Assembly: GCA_002695065.1 (NCBI GenBank)
Contig: NZNW01000082.1
Location: forward strand, 1-64,000
From: Salinicola sp.
GTDB lineage: Bacteria > Pseudomonadota > Gammaproteobacteria > Pseudomonadales > Halomonadaceae
Reading direction: 5' to 3'
Length of the DNA stretch: 64,000 nucleotides
Shown: in pieces, positions 1 through 9,171 of the stretch
How the letters are laid out: the number at the start of each line of letters is the position of its first letter
Numbering within the stretch: the first letter of the stretch is position 1
Notes under the pieces: model-generated
Seen by the model: the letters and a program-made list of their open reading frames with translations, nothing else
Database searches by the model: none
Told to the model about the DNA's origin: nothing
Made by a program: the position numbers and the translations under genes

Positions 1-42
1 ATCTGGCCGCCCCGTTTCTGGTCGAATCGACTCGCTCCGCCG

Positions 43-1695
43 TCACCCCTGGGCGGGATGTGCCGGATAGTGACGCTCCTCCGGCGGGGTCGGGAAGTAC
101 TGATAGAGCCAGGTCTCGCTCACCGTGTTGCCGTCGGCGAGCAGATTCAGGCGCATGTTGATCGGATCGGTGGAGTCGCTGGTGGGGTACCAGTCGAACT
201 GAATACGGAAGCCTTCGATCTCCTCCACCCACAGGATATCGAGCTGCTTGACATCGCCCTCGGGCACGTCGAGCTGGGTCTTGATGTCGATATCGTTGTC
301 GTAGAAGTGCTTGAGCTCGCCACCGATGAAATCCACCGCGATCCGCTTGGCCCAGACCTCGGGGTAGTGCTCGCCCGGCGCCCAGCCCTCGGGAAAGCCA
401 CCGATGCCGGTGAACGTCTTGCGCACGCGGGCCTGCTCGGGCTTCACCGGCGGCTGCGCGCTCCAGTAGAGCTTGTAGCCGTAGTTGAGTTCCTGCCCCG
501 GCTCGATCGCCTGTTCGGGCTTCCAGAACGCCACCACGTTGTCCATGGTCTCGCCGGTGGTGGGAATCTCGAGCATCTGGATCTCGCCCTTGCCCCACTG
601 CCCCTTCGGCTCGACCCACAGGCTGGGCCGCTTGTGATAATTGCCGACGATGTCTTCGTAATGGGTAAAGTCGTGGTCGGTCTGGAGCAGGCCGAAACCC
701 TTGGGGTTGTCGTCGCCGAAGGTGTTGAACTGGACCCGCGGCGGATTGTTGAGGGGGCGGCAGACCCATTCGCCGTTGCCGAGCCACATCGACAGCCGGT
801 CGGAGTCGTGAATCTGCGGATGGAAGGTCAGGCACATGTCGCGCTGCTGGGTACCGCAGCTGAACATGCTGGTCATCGGGGTGATGCCGAGCTGGGCGAT
901 CGACTCGCGCGGGTAGAGATGCTTGTCGATATCCATCACCACGCGTTCGTCCTCGCAGTGGATGACGAAGCGATAGGCCCCGGCCAGGCTCGGTGAATCG
1001 AGCAGCGCATAGGCGGTGAAGGTCGTCGCGCCGGGCTTCGGCGTCTCGAACCAGAAGCGGGTGAAGGCCGGAAACTCCTCGGTCTTGCCGTCGCTGTAGG
1101 TGTTGACCGTCACGCCGCGGGCGGACAGGCCGTACTGATAGGTGTCGTCGACGGCGCGGAAGTAGCTGGCGCCCAGGAACGAGACGATGTCGCGCTCGGT
1201 CAGTGAAGGCTCCTTGAACACCCGGAACCCGGCGAAGCCGAGATCGCCCTGGCCCTCGAGCTGGGAGACATCGACGTCGGCCCGGGAGTAGTCGAACAGG
1301 TCCGGCCGGAAATGGATCTCCTTGGCCTGCTGGGTCTGCGGATCGATGGAGTACATCCGGACCGGCTGGTTGAACGCCATGCCGACGTGGAAGAACTGGA
1401 TGTCGAGCGGACCGTTCATGCTGTTCCACAGCGAATGATCGGGATCGTAGCCGATGGCGTTGTACTTCTGCGGCGTGAGATCGGCCAGGGTCGGCGGTAG
1501 CTGCTCGACGGTGCTCTGATAGGCCTTGGCAGCCAGGTCACGGGCAAACCCCTGCAGCCAATCGAAGCTGAAGGAAGAAGCCTCGCCATCGGCAATGTCA
1601 CTGGTGGCACGCGCCGCCGCGAATAGCGGCGCCGAAGGCAACCCATACCAGGCAGCCAGGGCAATCGCGCTTTTCAGCACACTTCTACGATCCAT
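43..1695 (-). CDS. opgD: Periplasmic glucans biosynthesis protein OpgD (MdoD-like)
   Basis: A 550-residue protein of the MdoG/OpgG-OpgD family, which acts in the periplasm on the backbone of osmoregulated periplasmic glucans. It opens with a twin-arginine signal (Arg3-Arg4 in MDRRSVLK, then a hydrophobic stretch). Tat export and the length near 550 point to OpgD rather than Sec-exported OpgG. The reading frame stays open 63 codons further upstream, but I chose the ATG at 1695 because the Tat signal starts there and an AAGGA-like ribosome site precedes it. No opgH or opgG is adjacent, so the glucosyltransferase must be elsewhere. Recognition of the family is firm. The D versus G split rests on the Tat signal. 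Confidence 0.9.
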   Translation of the reverse strand: MDRRSVLKSAIALAAWYGLPSAPLFAAARATSDIADGEASSFSFDWLQGFARDLAAKAYQSTVEQLPPTLADLTPQKYNAIGYDPDHSLWNSMNGPLDIQFFHVGMAFNQPVRMYSIDPQTQQAKEIHFRPDLFDYSRADVDVSQLEGQGDLGFAGFRVFKEPSLTERDIVSFLGASYFRAVDDTYQYGLSARGVTVNTYSDGKTEEFPAFTRFWFETPKPGATTFTAYALLDSPSLAGAYRFVIHCEDERVVMDIDKHLYPRESIAQLGITPMTSMFSCGTQQRDMCLTFHPQIHDSDRLSMWLGNGEWVCRPLNNPPRVQFNTFGDDNPKGFGLLQTDHDFTHYEDIVGNYHKRPSLWVEPKGQWGKGEIQMLEIPTTGETMDNVVAFWKPEQAIEPGQELNYGYKLYWSAQPPVKPEQARVRKTFTGIGGFPEGWAPGEHYPEVWAKRIAVDFIGGELKHFYDNDIDIKTQLDVPEGDVKQLDILWVEEIEGFRIQFDWYPTSDSTDPINMRLNLLADGNTVSETWLYQYFPTPPEERHYPAHPAQG

Positions 1696-1908
1696 GAACA
1701 CCCCATCCTTTGTCTGTCGGCAATCGAACTGGAAGCATACCCGATCGTCTCGGATCAGGCTGCACCGGATAAAATCCCTTTTCAGACGCCAATGCCATCC
1801 GAGGGTTCCCCGGCGGCAAGCCGGCCTGGCCCTCATCCCTCGCACCGGTATTCGCCAGCCCCGTCGACTCGCCGTTGGTGGCATCGTCGACCCATGGTTG
1901 GCGTGCTA

Positions 1909-2050
1909 GGGTTTCGTACGAAAAGTCGGCGAGCGATGACCAGACAAGGCAAAAAACAGCGAAGAGACGGAGTTTACGGGGTGTAAATGAGTACTTTGAG
2001 CTGTTTTTTAACGCCGTATGGCCGAGCGCAGGCAGTTTTCGTACAAAGCC
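1909..2050. mobile_element. MITE-like palindromic element
   Basis: A 142-bp non-coding element in the 398-bp gap between opgD and the next gene. The ends are imperfect inverted repeats: the left end GGGTTTCGTACGAAAA pairs with the right end read in reverse, GGCTTTGTACGAAAA. Inner arms pair again: GGCAAAAAACAGC at 1948-1960 with GCTGTTTTTTAACGCC at 2000-2015, and a TTTAC/GTAAA stem closes the centre. The whole can fold into one long hairpin. A TA dinucleotide flanks each end (1907-1908, 2051-2052). This fits a non-autonomous insertion mobilised in trans by an IS-type transposase. No transposase gene lies in the window. Confidence 0.65.
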
Positions 2051-2093
2051 TAACGTCGAGTCCATCATCGCTCCATTGCCATCGAGAGGCCCC

Positions 2094-3350
2094 GTGAAAC
2101 GACGCTACTCCTCGCACCATGCCTGGCGCCGCGCCCAGAGCATCGACGAACTCGCCTGGATGGCGCGCCGGCGCCTGCCCGCCTTCGCCTGGGAGTATGT
2201 CCACGGCGGCTCGGAGGACGAGATCACCCTGCACGACAACCGCCGCGCCTTCGCCGCCTGGGGGTGGCAACCGCGGACGCTGGTGGACGTCGAGCAGCGC
2301 GACAGCCGCACGCGGCTGCTGGACGCCCCCGCCGAGCTGCCGCTGGCGATCGCCCCCACCGGCTACAACGGCATGCTGTGGCGGGACGGCGATATCGCGC
2401 TGGCCCGGGCGGCCGCCAGTCGCGGCATCCCCTTCACCTTGAGCACGGTCTCCTGCGCCAGCCTGGAGACCCTCGCCGACGCGGTGCCGGAGGCGCGGCT
2501 CTGGTTCCAGCTCTACGTGCTGGATGACGAGGCCGTTCGCAACGACATGCTCGAACGGGCGAAGAACGTCGGCGTCGACACCCTGATGGTCACCACGGAC
2601 ACCGTGGTGCTGGGACGTCGCGAATGGGATTCGAGAAGCTACCTCAATCCCCGGCGCCTGGCACTGCCCTATCTCGTGGACGCCGCCCTGCACCCGCAGT
2701 GGGCCTATCGAGCGCTATGGCCCCAGGGCCTGCCGACGCTGGGCAATCTGATGAAGTATCTACCCAGGGAACAGCAGAGTGCGGGCAGCGCCGCCGGCTA
2801 CATCAATCAGCGCATGACACGCCGGCTGACCTGGGAAGTGCTGGCCGACATTCGCCAGCGCTGGCCCGGCAAGCTACTGGTCAAGGGGATTCTCAATGCC
2901 GAGGACGCACTCGAGGCCAGGCGCATCGGTGCCGACGGCGTGGTCGTCACCAACCACGGCGGCCGCCAGCTCGACGGCGCGCCGGCGACGCTGGATGCGC
3001 TGCCCGAGGTGGTCGACGCGGTGGGAGATTCGATGCACGTGCTGCTCGACAGCGGCATTCGCCGCGGTAGCGACATCGCCAAGGCCGTGGCGCTGGGCGC
3101 CGAGGGCGTGCTCTGCGGCCGCGCCACGCTCTACGGCCTGGCGCTGGGCGGAGAGGCCGGGGCGGCCCATGCCATCGACCTGCTCAAGGATCAGTTGCAC
3201 AACCTGATGGCGCAGCTGGGACGGCCAACCCTCGAGCAGATCGACCGCCGCTGCCTGCGGCGCTCCCCCTATGCATCGACCCGGGGCGATCTACCCCAAC
3301 GCCCTAGCGACACCCTGCCGGGTGGAGAGACGCCGGGGGACGTGCCTTGA
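2094..3350 (+). CDS. FMN-dependent alpha-hydroxyacid dehydrogenase (L-lactate/mandelate dehydrogenase family)
   Basis: A 418-residue TIM-barrel flavoenzyme that oxidises an (S)-2-hydroxyacid to the 2-oxoacid. Family marks are the N-terminal barrel start with EYVHGGSEDE, the APTGYNG FMN loop, the WFQLYV strand, Lys in LLVKGI, and the catalytic His-Arg pair in NHGGRQLDG. The RRGSDIAKA and GRATLYGLA segments bind the FMN phosphate. The TGYNGMLWRDGD segment resembles mandelate dehydrogenase (MdlB) as much as LldD, so the substrate is open. I chose the GTG at 2094 because GAGAGG sits 4 bases upstream and homology begins right after it. Upstream in-frame sequence runs through the MITE-like element and is not coding. 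Confidence 0.85.
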   Translation: MKRRYSSHHAWRRAQSIDELAWMARRRLPAFAWEYVHGGSEDEITLHDNRRAFAAWGWQPRTLVDVEQRDSRTRLLDAPAELPLAIAPTGYNGMLWRDGDIALARAAASRGIPFTLSTVSCASLETLADAVPEARLWFQLYVLDDEAVRNDMLERAKNVGVDTLMVTTDTVVLGRREWDSRSYLNPRRLALPYLVDAALHPQWAYRALWPQGLPTLGNLMKYLPREQQSAGSAAGYINQRMTRRLTWEVLADIRQRWPGKLLVKGILNAEDALEARRIGADGVVVTNHGGRQLDGAPATLDALPEVVDAVGDSMHVLLDSGIRRGSDIAKAVALGAEGVLCGRATLYGLALGGEAGAAHAIDLLKDQLHNLMAQLGRPTLEQIDRRCLRRSPYASTRGDLPQRPSDTLPGGETPGDVP

Positions 3351-3379
3351 GCGCCATCCGCGCATTCGATGGCGAGCAA
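3348..3379. terminator. Hairpin between convergent genes
   Basis: The near-symmetrical arms TTGAGCGCCATC and GATGGCGAGCAA sit in the 57-bp space between the convergent dehydrogenase and permease genes. There is no clear T-run on either side, so it is a weak candidate for a shared terminator. Confidence 0.35.
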
Positions 3380-3407
3380 TCCTGTAGAGCGGTATCGGGT
3401 GTTCGGC

Positions 3408-4790
3408 TCATAACAGAGCCGTCAACGCTGGCACGGTCAATACGGCGATGTAGAACCCCATGAACTGCACCCCGATATTGAAGCCCAACAGACGTGACAG
3501 GAATCCGCCTACCAGCCCCACCGTGACGACGACCAGCAAACCCAACAGGCCGCCCTCCCAGAGACCGATCACCAATATGAGCCCGACGAAGGTGCCGATG
3601 ATCGCTTCGTGGCTGATGTTGCGGGACACGAAGGAGGCAGCACGGCGGGCGTAGTTCATCGAGAAGGGGTAGGCGATCAGCAGCGCCAGCACGACCGCCA
3701 GTAGCCCGTAGACCAGAAACTCCCAAGTCCCCAGCAGATTGTGCAGGTTGTTCACCTGGCCGCTGGCGCTATCAACGGTGAAACGGGGTGGCGCGTTGAA
3801 CAGCGGCGCCGCCGGACCCGCAGCGACCGGGCTCAATGGCAGGCCGAATGCCATCAAAGGAATGAGGGCCTCGGCGATATAGGTCGACTCGGTCACGCCA
3901 TTGCGAACCGCCAGCGTCGTCGTCAAGCGGTGATAGACGTGTCGAATGCGGCTTGATACCACCTCACCCATGATGACCGTCATGGCTACCGGGCTGAACA
4001 CGAAGGTGAGACTGGAGGCCACGGCAGTGCCTATCGTCCAACTCGTCTGGCGGGAATCCAGGACCTTGAGGGGGTTGGGGAAGTAACCGCTCCAGCGTTT
4101 GACGTCGGGCGCCAGCGAAAACCGGGCAGGTCGATCCCGTTTCCGCCGGGCTCGCTCGGCAGGCGACAATACCAGAAACAGGTCGGAAATCAGCGGCCCG
4201 ATGGCAATGCCCAGGAAATAGCTGACGCCCAACTTGACGCCGTGGGCGGCGGTGAGATTCTGCAGCGCGACGATTATCAGCACGAACGGCCCCAACGCCA
4301 GTACCGCTGCCCAGCGACCAGGAGAAAAGTAGGCGATGGCCAGTGCGGCGATCAAGAAGAGGTAGGGCGCGGTGTGCTGCACGAAGCCACCGAAAGGCGC
4401 CAGCAGGAGCGCGAAGACCACGGTCACCGGTACCGCGATCAAGGCAGCGATGACGCCACCGGAGATCATCTTGCGCAAAGCGATGTGCGGCACACCCAGC
4501 TGACGCAGATAGTTCGCCTCGCGCATCATTGGCGTGGCCATGGTGTCGCCGGGAATCCCCAGCAGTGCGGTGGGTACGGCATGGGTCATGTGTTTGGATA
4601 CCGCACCTGCCAGGAAGAAAGTGTACACACCGGCGGGCGGAACGCCGATCAACACGACCAGTAACGTCAAGGGCGCGATGGTCGTGGTCTCGTCACTGCC
4701 GGAGATGAGACCTATCGCTGAAAATACCACGGCCCCAATGATGCCCATGCCCAATGCGACGGGAAGCTGTGCCAACAAGGCATCCATCAT
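3408..4790 (-). CDS. Divergent TctA-like permease, candidate mevalonate carrier
   Basis: A 460-residue integral membrane protein with about ten or more hydrophobic helices. The N-terminal part carries the TctA-type pattern: GSDETTTIAPLTLLV, then a PTALLGIPGD motif. A second half-repeat has a MAFGLPLSPVAAGPAAP loop. TctA proteins are the large permease subunits of tripartite tricarboxylate transporters and normally pair with a TctB membrane protein and a TctC binding protein. Here it overlaps by 4 bp (ATGA) the gene for a two-helix protein, and no TctC-type binding protein is nearby. Position after HMG-CoA reductase and lyase suggests uptake of mevalonate or a related hydroxyacid. The substrate is inference. 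Confidence 0.75.
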   Translation of the reverse strand: MMDALLAQLPVALGMGIIGAVVFSAIGLISGSDETTTIAPLTLLVVLIGVPPAGVYTFFLAGAVSKHMTHAVPTALLGIPGDTMATPMMREANYLRQLGVPHIALRKMISGGVIAALIAVPVTVVFALLLAPFGGFVQHTAPYLFLIAALAIAYFSPGRWAAVLALGPFVLIIVALQNLTAAHGVKLGVSYFLGIAIGPLISDLFLVLSPAERARRKRDRPARFSLAPDVKRWSGYFPNPLKVLDSRQTSWTIGTAVASSLTFVFSPVAMTVIMGEVVSSRIRHVYHRLTTTLAVRNGVTESTYIAEALIPLMAFGLPLSPVAAGPAAPLFNAPPRFTVDSASGQVNNLHNLLGTWEFLVYGLLAVVLALLIAYPFSMNYARRAASFVSRNISHEAIIGTFVGLILVIGLWEGGLLGLLVVVTVGLVGGFLSRLLGFNIGVQFMGFYIAVLTVPALTALL

Positions 4791-5260
4791 GACTTCACTC
4801 CTTCCCGACCCGCCCGCCCGAGGTCATGCTCGGCCAGCGCAACGGCGTCGCCTTGGGCATGATCACGCTCATAGACCAGAAAGGCCTCTTCCAATTCGAG
4901 CTCCCTCAACTCCGATCGGACGGCCTCCGGTAAATCCTCCACGCCGCCCCTGCTGCCGTAATCGGCGTAGAGTGCAGCCAGCACCCCTTGCAGGTTTTCC
5001 GTGTCGACGGTGTCTTCGACGACTTCCCGCTTGGGCCGGAAGAGGTATGCGCAAATCGCGCCGCCTACCACGCAACCGATGATGCCGAACAGCATGGCGT
5101 AGGTCCGCGCCATTCGAGGGTCATCGATGAACATGCCAAGCAGCCACTCGGCCGCCTGAAAAGCGCCCAAGCTGACCGCCCCACCGATGATCAGCGAGCC
5201 GATCAGGTGATGACCATCCACCGTGTCATTCCAGACCTCGAGCAATCGGTCATTTCTCAT
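4787..5260 (-). CDS. Small two-helix membrane protein, partner of the TctA-like permease
   Basis: A 157-residue protein that I do not recognise as a named family. Two hydrophobic helices are visible (about residues 18-44 and 53-74), followed by an acidic, probably cytoplasmic tail of some 80 residues rich in Glu and Asp. The gene overlaps the 3' end of mvaB and the 5' end of the TctA-like permease, so translation of all three is probably coupled. I chose the ATG at 5260 because an AGAAGGG ribosome site lies 8 bases upstream. The ATG at 5266 is only 2 bases from that site. By position it takes the place of TctB, but it is shorter in membrane content and differs in topology. Confidence 0.7.
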   Translation of the reverse strand: MRNDRLLEVWNDTVDGHHLIGSLIIGGAVSLGAFQAAEWLLGMFIDDPRMARTYAMLFGIIGCVVGGAICAYLFRPKREVVEDTVDTENLQGVLAALYADYGSRGGVEDLPEAVRSELRELELEEAFLVYERDHAQGDAVALAEHDLGRAGREGVKS

Positions 5261-6206
5261 TGTCATAACCCTTCTCTTGCTGGTTGCCGCGATGATCGCC
5301 TCGACCACGATTGGCGCGGATGGCCCTGGCCACGGGCGAAGGCATGCGCCGTGACAGCGTGCGGTCGACCCACTCGGCAACATCGACCAAACGCTCCAGG
5401 TCGATGCCGGTATCGAACCCCTGACTCTCGAGCAGGCGTACCAGGGATTCGGTCGCCACGTTACCCGTGGCACCCGATGCGTAGGGACAGCCACCCAGAG
5501 CCGAGACCGAACCATCGAAGACCCGCACGCCGGCCTCCAGCGCGGCCTGCACGTTGGCGACGGCCATTCCCCAGGTATCGTGGAAATGCCCCGCCAAGGC
5601 GCCGACGGGCAGCTGCCGTGCACAAGCCTCGATCAATTCACAAGTGCGGCGTGGTGTGCCGATGCCAGTCGTGTCCCCGAGACTGACCTCGTAGCAGCCC
5701 ATGTCGAATAGCTGCCGGGCAATCGTCGCCACTTCTTGCGGATCGACGTCGCCGGCGTAGGGACAACCCAGCACACAGGAGATGTAACCCCGGACGCGGA
5801 TGCCGGCCTGCGCAGCCAGCGGCATGATGGGCTCGAACCGTGCCAGGCTCTCGGCGATGGAACAGTTGATATTGTGATGGGCAAAGGCTTCGGAAGCCGC
5901 CGTGAATACCGCGACCTCGTCGACCCCCGCGGCCCGTGCAGATTCGAACCCTCTCGAATTGGGTACCAGTACGGAGTAGGTAATGTCCGGTCGCCGATTC
6001 AGCCGGCCGAGCACCTCCCGAGTCTGCTGCATCTGGGGTACCCAGCGCGGGGAGACGAAGGCACCGGCTTCCAGATGGCGAAAGCCCGTATCGGCCAAGC
6101 GTTCGAGCAGTTCGACCCGCATCGCGACAGGCAGCACCTCCGACTCGTTCTGGAGGCCATCTCGGGCGGCAACCTCGACGAGTCGCACCGGCTCCCCGGT
6201 CGTCAT
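5250..6206 (-). CDS. mvaB: Hydroxymethylglutaryl-CoA lyase
   Basis: A 318-residue lyase that splits HMG-CoA into acetoacetate and acetyl-CoA. The HMGL-like TIM barrel begins with [11 protein letters not shown], which holds the catalytic Arg15-Asp16. The metal-binding HxH is in GHFHDT, and the flexible loop with the catalytic Cys is [12 protein letters not shown]. All are intact. The start overlaps the end of mvaA by 4 bp, and the end overlaps the small membrane-protein gene. Paired with HMG-CoA reductase it completes a two-step route from mevalonate to central metabolism, as in the mvaAB operon known from mevalonate-degrading pseudomonads. It could also serve leucine breakdown, but no leucine-pathway gene is nearby. 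Confidence 0.93.
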   Translation of the reverse strand: MTTGEPVRLVEVAARDGLQNESEVLPVAMRVELLERLADTGFRHLEAGAFVSPRWVPQMQQTREVLGRLNRRPDITYSVLVPNSRGFESARAAGVDEVAVFTAASEAFAHHNINCSIAESLARFEPIMPLAAQAGIRVRGYISCVLGCPYAGDVDPQEVATIARQLFDMGCYEVSLGDTTGIGTPRRTCELIEACARQLPVGALAGHFHDTWGMAVANVQAALEAGVRVFDGSVSALGGCPYASGATGNVATESLVRLLESQGFDTGIDLERLVDVAEWVDRTLSRRMPSPVARAIRANRGRGDHRGNQQEKGYDNEK

Positions 6207-7492
6207 GAGATCGTTCCGCGCTGCTGCCGCAGCAGTTCCGAAGCACGATCTGCGCTGACGCGCCCCTCCTCGACCATTCGCCGCACGATGAGGTCGAGCT
6301 CGCCCCCCGTCGCGCCGGCTGTCAGCGCGATATTGCGTGCATGCAGCGCCATGTGTCCTTTTTGAATGCCCTCCGTCGACAACGCCCGGAGGGCGGCCAG
6401 GTTCTGAGCCAGGCCCACTGCCGCCGCGATTTCGCCCAGCTCGCTGGCGGTTTCGACACCCATGAGTTTCAGCGACAGCTGCGCGAGCGGATGCGTACGG
6501 GTCGCGCCGCCGACCAATCCCACCGGCATGGGTATTTCGAGCGTCCCCACCAGATCACCTTGGGTATTCTTCTCCCAGGTCGATAGCGAGCCGTAACGTC
6601 CATGGCGGCTGGCAAAGGCATGCGCCCCGGCTTCGACGGCGCGCCAGTCGTTACCGGTAGCGATGATCAGGGGATCGATGCCGTTCATGATGCCCTTGTT
6701 GTGGGTCGCCGCCCGGTAGGGGTCGATCGCCGCGAGCCGGTATGCCTCGACGATTCCCTCGATCACGGCTTTGCCGTCGAATCTCGAGGTGGTCAGCTGG
6801 TCAGCGGAGAGCCTGACCTGGGCTCTCGCCAACCGGAGATCGGCCAGGTTGGAGAGGATACGCAGGCAGGCGCGACCGCCGCTCAGGCTTTCGACAAGAG
6901 GGGCGACGGCTTCCGCCATGGTATTGACCGCATTGGCTCCCATGGCGTCCCGAACATCCACGATCAGATGCGCCACCACCATCGGCCCGCTGGCCGTATG
7001 GGGAAAAACATGAACCTCGACGTCCCTGCACCCCCCGCCCAGTCGATTGAGCAGGCCATCGCAGGCGTTGGCCTTGTCGATGATCTCCTGTTTGTTGGCG
7101 AGAATACTCAGTCGAGCGTTATGCGGGTCGGGAATGTCCAGCAGCTGGATTTGTGCTCGCATCAACGGCTCGCTACAGGACGTGGTGAAGCCGCCGCTAT
7201 CTCGGGCCAGCCTGGCCATATAGGAGGCCGCAGCAACGACCGAGGGCTCTTCCACGGCAAGGGGAATCAATACTTCTCGACCATTGACGATGAAATTGGT
7301 GGCGACTCCCACCGGCAACTCGAAAGTCCCGATGACGTTCTCGATCATGCCATTGGCTGTCTCGAGCCCCAGGACGCCGGGACTCATCAACTTTGTCGCC
7401 TCGTCATCTGACAAAGCCTCTATTTCCACGAGCTTCTGGAGGCGATCACGAGGTGAAAGATTGCGGAAATCAGCGATACGCGAGCAGGTCAT
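6203..7492 (-). CDS. mvaA: Class II (degradative) hydroxymethylglutaryl-CoA reductase
   Basis: A 429-residue class II HMG-CoA reductase, matching the roughly 428 residues of the well-studied Pseudomonas mevalonii enzyme, whose sequence it follows closely. It is the type that runs oxidatively with NAD, turning mevalonate into HMG-CoA. Visible marks are [14 protein letters not shown] near residue 50, the catalytic Glu in VEEPSVV (about 82), the dinucleotide-binding DAMGAN, Lys in HNKGIMNG, Asp in GNDWRAVE, and the C-terminal catalytic His in GHMALHARN. It is the first gene of a four-gene minus-strand operon and is transcribed away from a MocR-type regulator. Confidence 0.95.
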   Translation of the reverse strand: MTCSRIADFRNLSPRDRLQKLVEIEALSDDEATKLMSPGVLGLETANGMIENVIGTFELPVGVATNFIVNGREVLIPLAVEEPSVVAAASYMARLARDSGGFTTSCSEPLMRAQIQLLDIPDPHNARLSILANKQEIIDKANACDGLLNRLGGGCRDVEVHVFPHTASGPMVVAHLIVDVRDAMGANAVNTMAEAVAPLVESLSGGRACLRILSNLADLRLARAQVRLSADQLTTSRFDGKAVIEGIVEAYRLAAIDPYRAATHNKGIMNGIDPLIIATGNDWRAVEAGAHAFASRHGRYGSLSTWEKNTQGDLVGTLEIPMPVGLVGGATRTHPLAQLSLKLMGVETASELGEIAAAVGLAQNLAALRALSTEGIQKGHMALHARNIALTAGATGGELDLIVRRMVEEGRVSADRASELLRQQRGTIS

Positions 7493-7550
7493 GGCGACAA
7501 CTCTGTGGTGAACGAATAGCGTCAGACTAACGGAACATCACCACCCCACA

Positions 7551-7590
7551 TACTGTACCTATGTCTTGGTAACAGTATTATGGGTACACT
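7551..7590. promoter_or_regulatory. Probable MocR operator in the mvaA/regulator divergent promoter
   Basis: The intergenic region holds TACTGTACC at 7551-7559 and the inverted GGTAACAGTA at 7568-7577, differing by one inserted base, then a further GGTACAC at 7583-7589. MocR-type regulators usually bind clustered direct and inverted repeats near their own divergent promoter, so this is the likely operator. Function is inference. Confidence 0.5.
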
Positions 7591-7667
7591 CCTGCCGACG
7601 GAATGAACAAGGCTGGAGAAGGAGCGGTATCGAGGATATTCCTGCTACTTTCGACGAGGATAACGCT

Positions 7668-9074
7668 TTGTCAGTGCGTCAAAAACAGACTCTTACCGAA
7701 CGCGCCATTGAGATCGTTCGCCGTCAGATCGCCAGCGGGTCGTTACACAAGGGCGACCGCTTACCCTCGATTCGGGAATTCATGGCGCTACATCGAATGG
7801 CGAAAAACACGGTGCTCAACGCTTATGGCCGGTTGGTGAAGGAGGGGCTGATCGAAAGCCACCACGGCGCTGGCTTCTTCGTTACCGGCCTTGCCACCCA
7901 ACGTATCGATGACAGTGACACACCTCGCGAACTCGACCGGGCCATGGACAATATCTGGCTAATGCGGGAACAGCTGGTGAGAAATCCCGGTCCCTCACGA
8001 CTGGGAGAAGGATTTCCGCCCGCGCACTGGCTCAAGGAGATCGCACTGGAGCGACATTACCGGAAAGCCATCAGTGGAGGATCGCTTTCCGCCATTCGCT
8101 ATGGTTATCACGGCGGTTATCCACCACTACGAGAGCAGTTGGCACAGAAGCTGGCGGATCACGAAATCGATGCCTCTCCAGACAATATCTTGACCACGTC
8201 CGGTGTCAATTCGGCACTGGACCTGATCATCCGCTTTTCGCTGGCCCCCGGTGATAGCGTCATGATCGACGATCCGGGCTACTACTTGCTTTTCGGAAAG
8301 CTCCGGTTGGGCAATGTCAGAATGCTTCCGGTTCCACGCCTGGCCGATGGTCCAGACCTGGATGCGGTTTCTCGGTGGGCGACACAGGAAAGGCCGAAGT
8401 TATTCTTCACCCAGTCGGTTTCTCACAATCCAACGGGGTCCACGACATCTCCATCGAAGTCCAGGACCTTGCTGGCACTGGCAAGAAAACACAACTTCAC
8501 CATCGTGGAGAACGACGCCCTGGCAGAATTCGGTCCGCCTGAGAGCCGGAGAGTAGCGTCTCTGGGCGGGTTCAGCCACTGCATCTACGTAGGCAGCTTT
8601 TCGAAATCGATATCTGCAGGTTTACGCTCAGGATTCATTGCCTGCGATCGCGCGTTGGCCGAAGGCTTGGCAGACCTGAATATGCTCATCAACGCCAGCA
8701 CTTCGGAAATCTCCGAGCGAACTCTGGCATTGATTCTGGAGGAGGGAAGTTTTCGCAGACACGCCCTGCACCTGGCGGAGCATGCCACCCGTGCAGTCAA
8801 GCATGGTCTCGCCAAGTTCGATGAAATGGGTGCCGAAGTGTTCTGCAGACCGGAAACCAGCCTCTACCTCTGGGCTCGTTTTCCCGGCATCGACGATGCT
8901 GATGCCCTTGCCCGTTACATGCTGGAGCAAAATTTCGTTCTGGCTCCCGGTTCGATCTTCTCTGTCGCTCTCCGGGAGCCAGTCGCCTGGTCTCGCTTCA
9001 ATGTCGCTTATGTGGACAACCCTGATTTCCGAAGAATGATCGAGAGTTATCGTGACCAGGGCGGTGAAGCATAA
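7668..9074 (+). CDS. MocR-type (GntR/aminotransferase) transcriptional regulator of the mevalonate cluster
   Basis: A 468-residue fusion regulator. Residues of about 8-80 form a GntR winged helix (RLPSIREFMA, KNTVLNAYGRL). The rest is a fold-type I aminotransferase domain. The pyridoxal-phosphate Lys is in SFSKS and the cofactor Asp in ENDALAEFG, so PLP probably binds. I chose the TTG at 7668 because GAGGA sits 7 bases upstream. A GTG at 7674 is the alternative, and the frame remains open further 5' without a better start. It is divergent from mvaA with a repeat-rich gap between them, so control of mevalonate genes is likely. The effector is unknown. Confidence 0.8.
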   Translation: MSVRQKQTLTERAIEIVRRQIASGSLHKGDRLPSIREFMALHRMAKNTVLNAYGRLVKEGLIESHHGAGFFVTGLATQRIDDSDTPRELDRAMDNIWLMREQLVRNPGPSRLGEGFPPAHWLKEIALERHYRKAISGGSLSAIRYGYHGGYPPLREQLAQKLADHEIDASPDNILTTSGVNSALDLIIRFSLAPGDSVMIDDPGYYLLFGKLRLGNVRMLPVPRLADGPDLDAVSRWATQERPKLFFTQSVSHNPTGSTTSPSKSRTLLALARKHNFTIVENDALAEFGPPESRRVASLGGFSHCIYVGSFSKSISAGLRSGFIACDRALAEGLADLNMLINASTSEISERTLALILEEGSFRRHALHLAEHATRAVKHGLAKFDEMGAEVFCRPETSLYLWARFPGIDDADALARYMLEQNFVLAPGSIFSVALREPVAWSRFNVAYVDNPDFRRMIESYRDQGGEA

Positions 9075-9171
9075 CCTGCTTGATTTGAACTGGGTCCGGT
9101 AACCACTCGAATCGGGAACATGACCAGGATCGAACTCGTCGTTTCCACGTTCACGGCGTCCCGATCTTGGC

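Noticed and set aside
58-996. 312-codon plus-strand open frame opposite opgD
   Set aside because: GC-rich antisense shadow. No ribosome site, no family resemblance, and the codon pattern of opgD on the other strand explains it.
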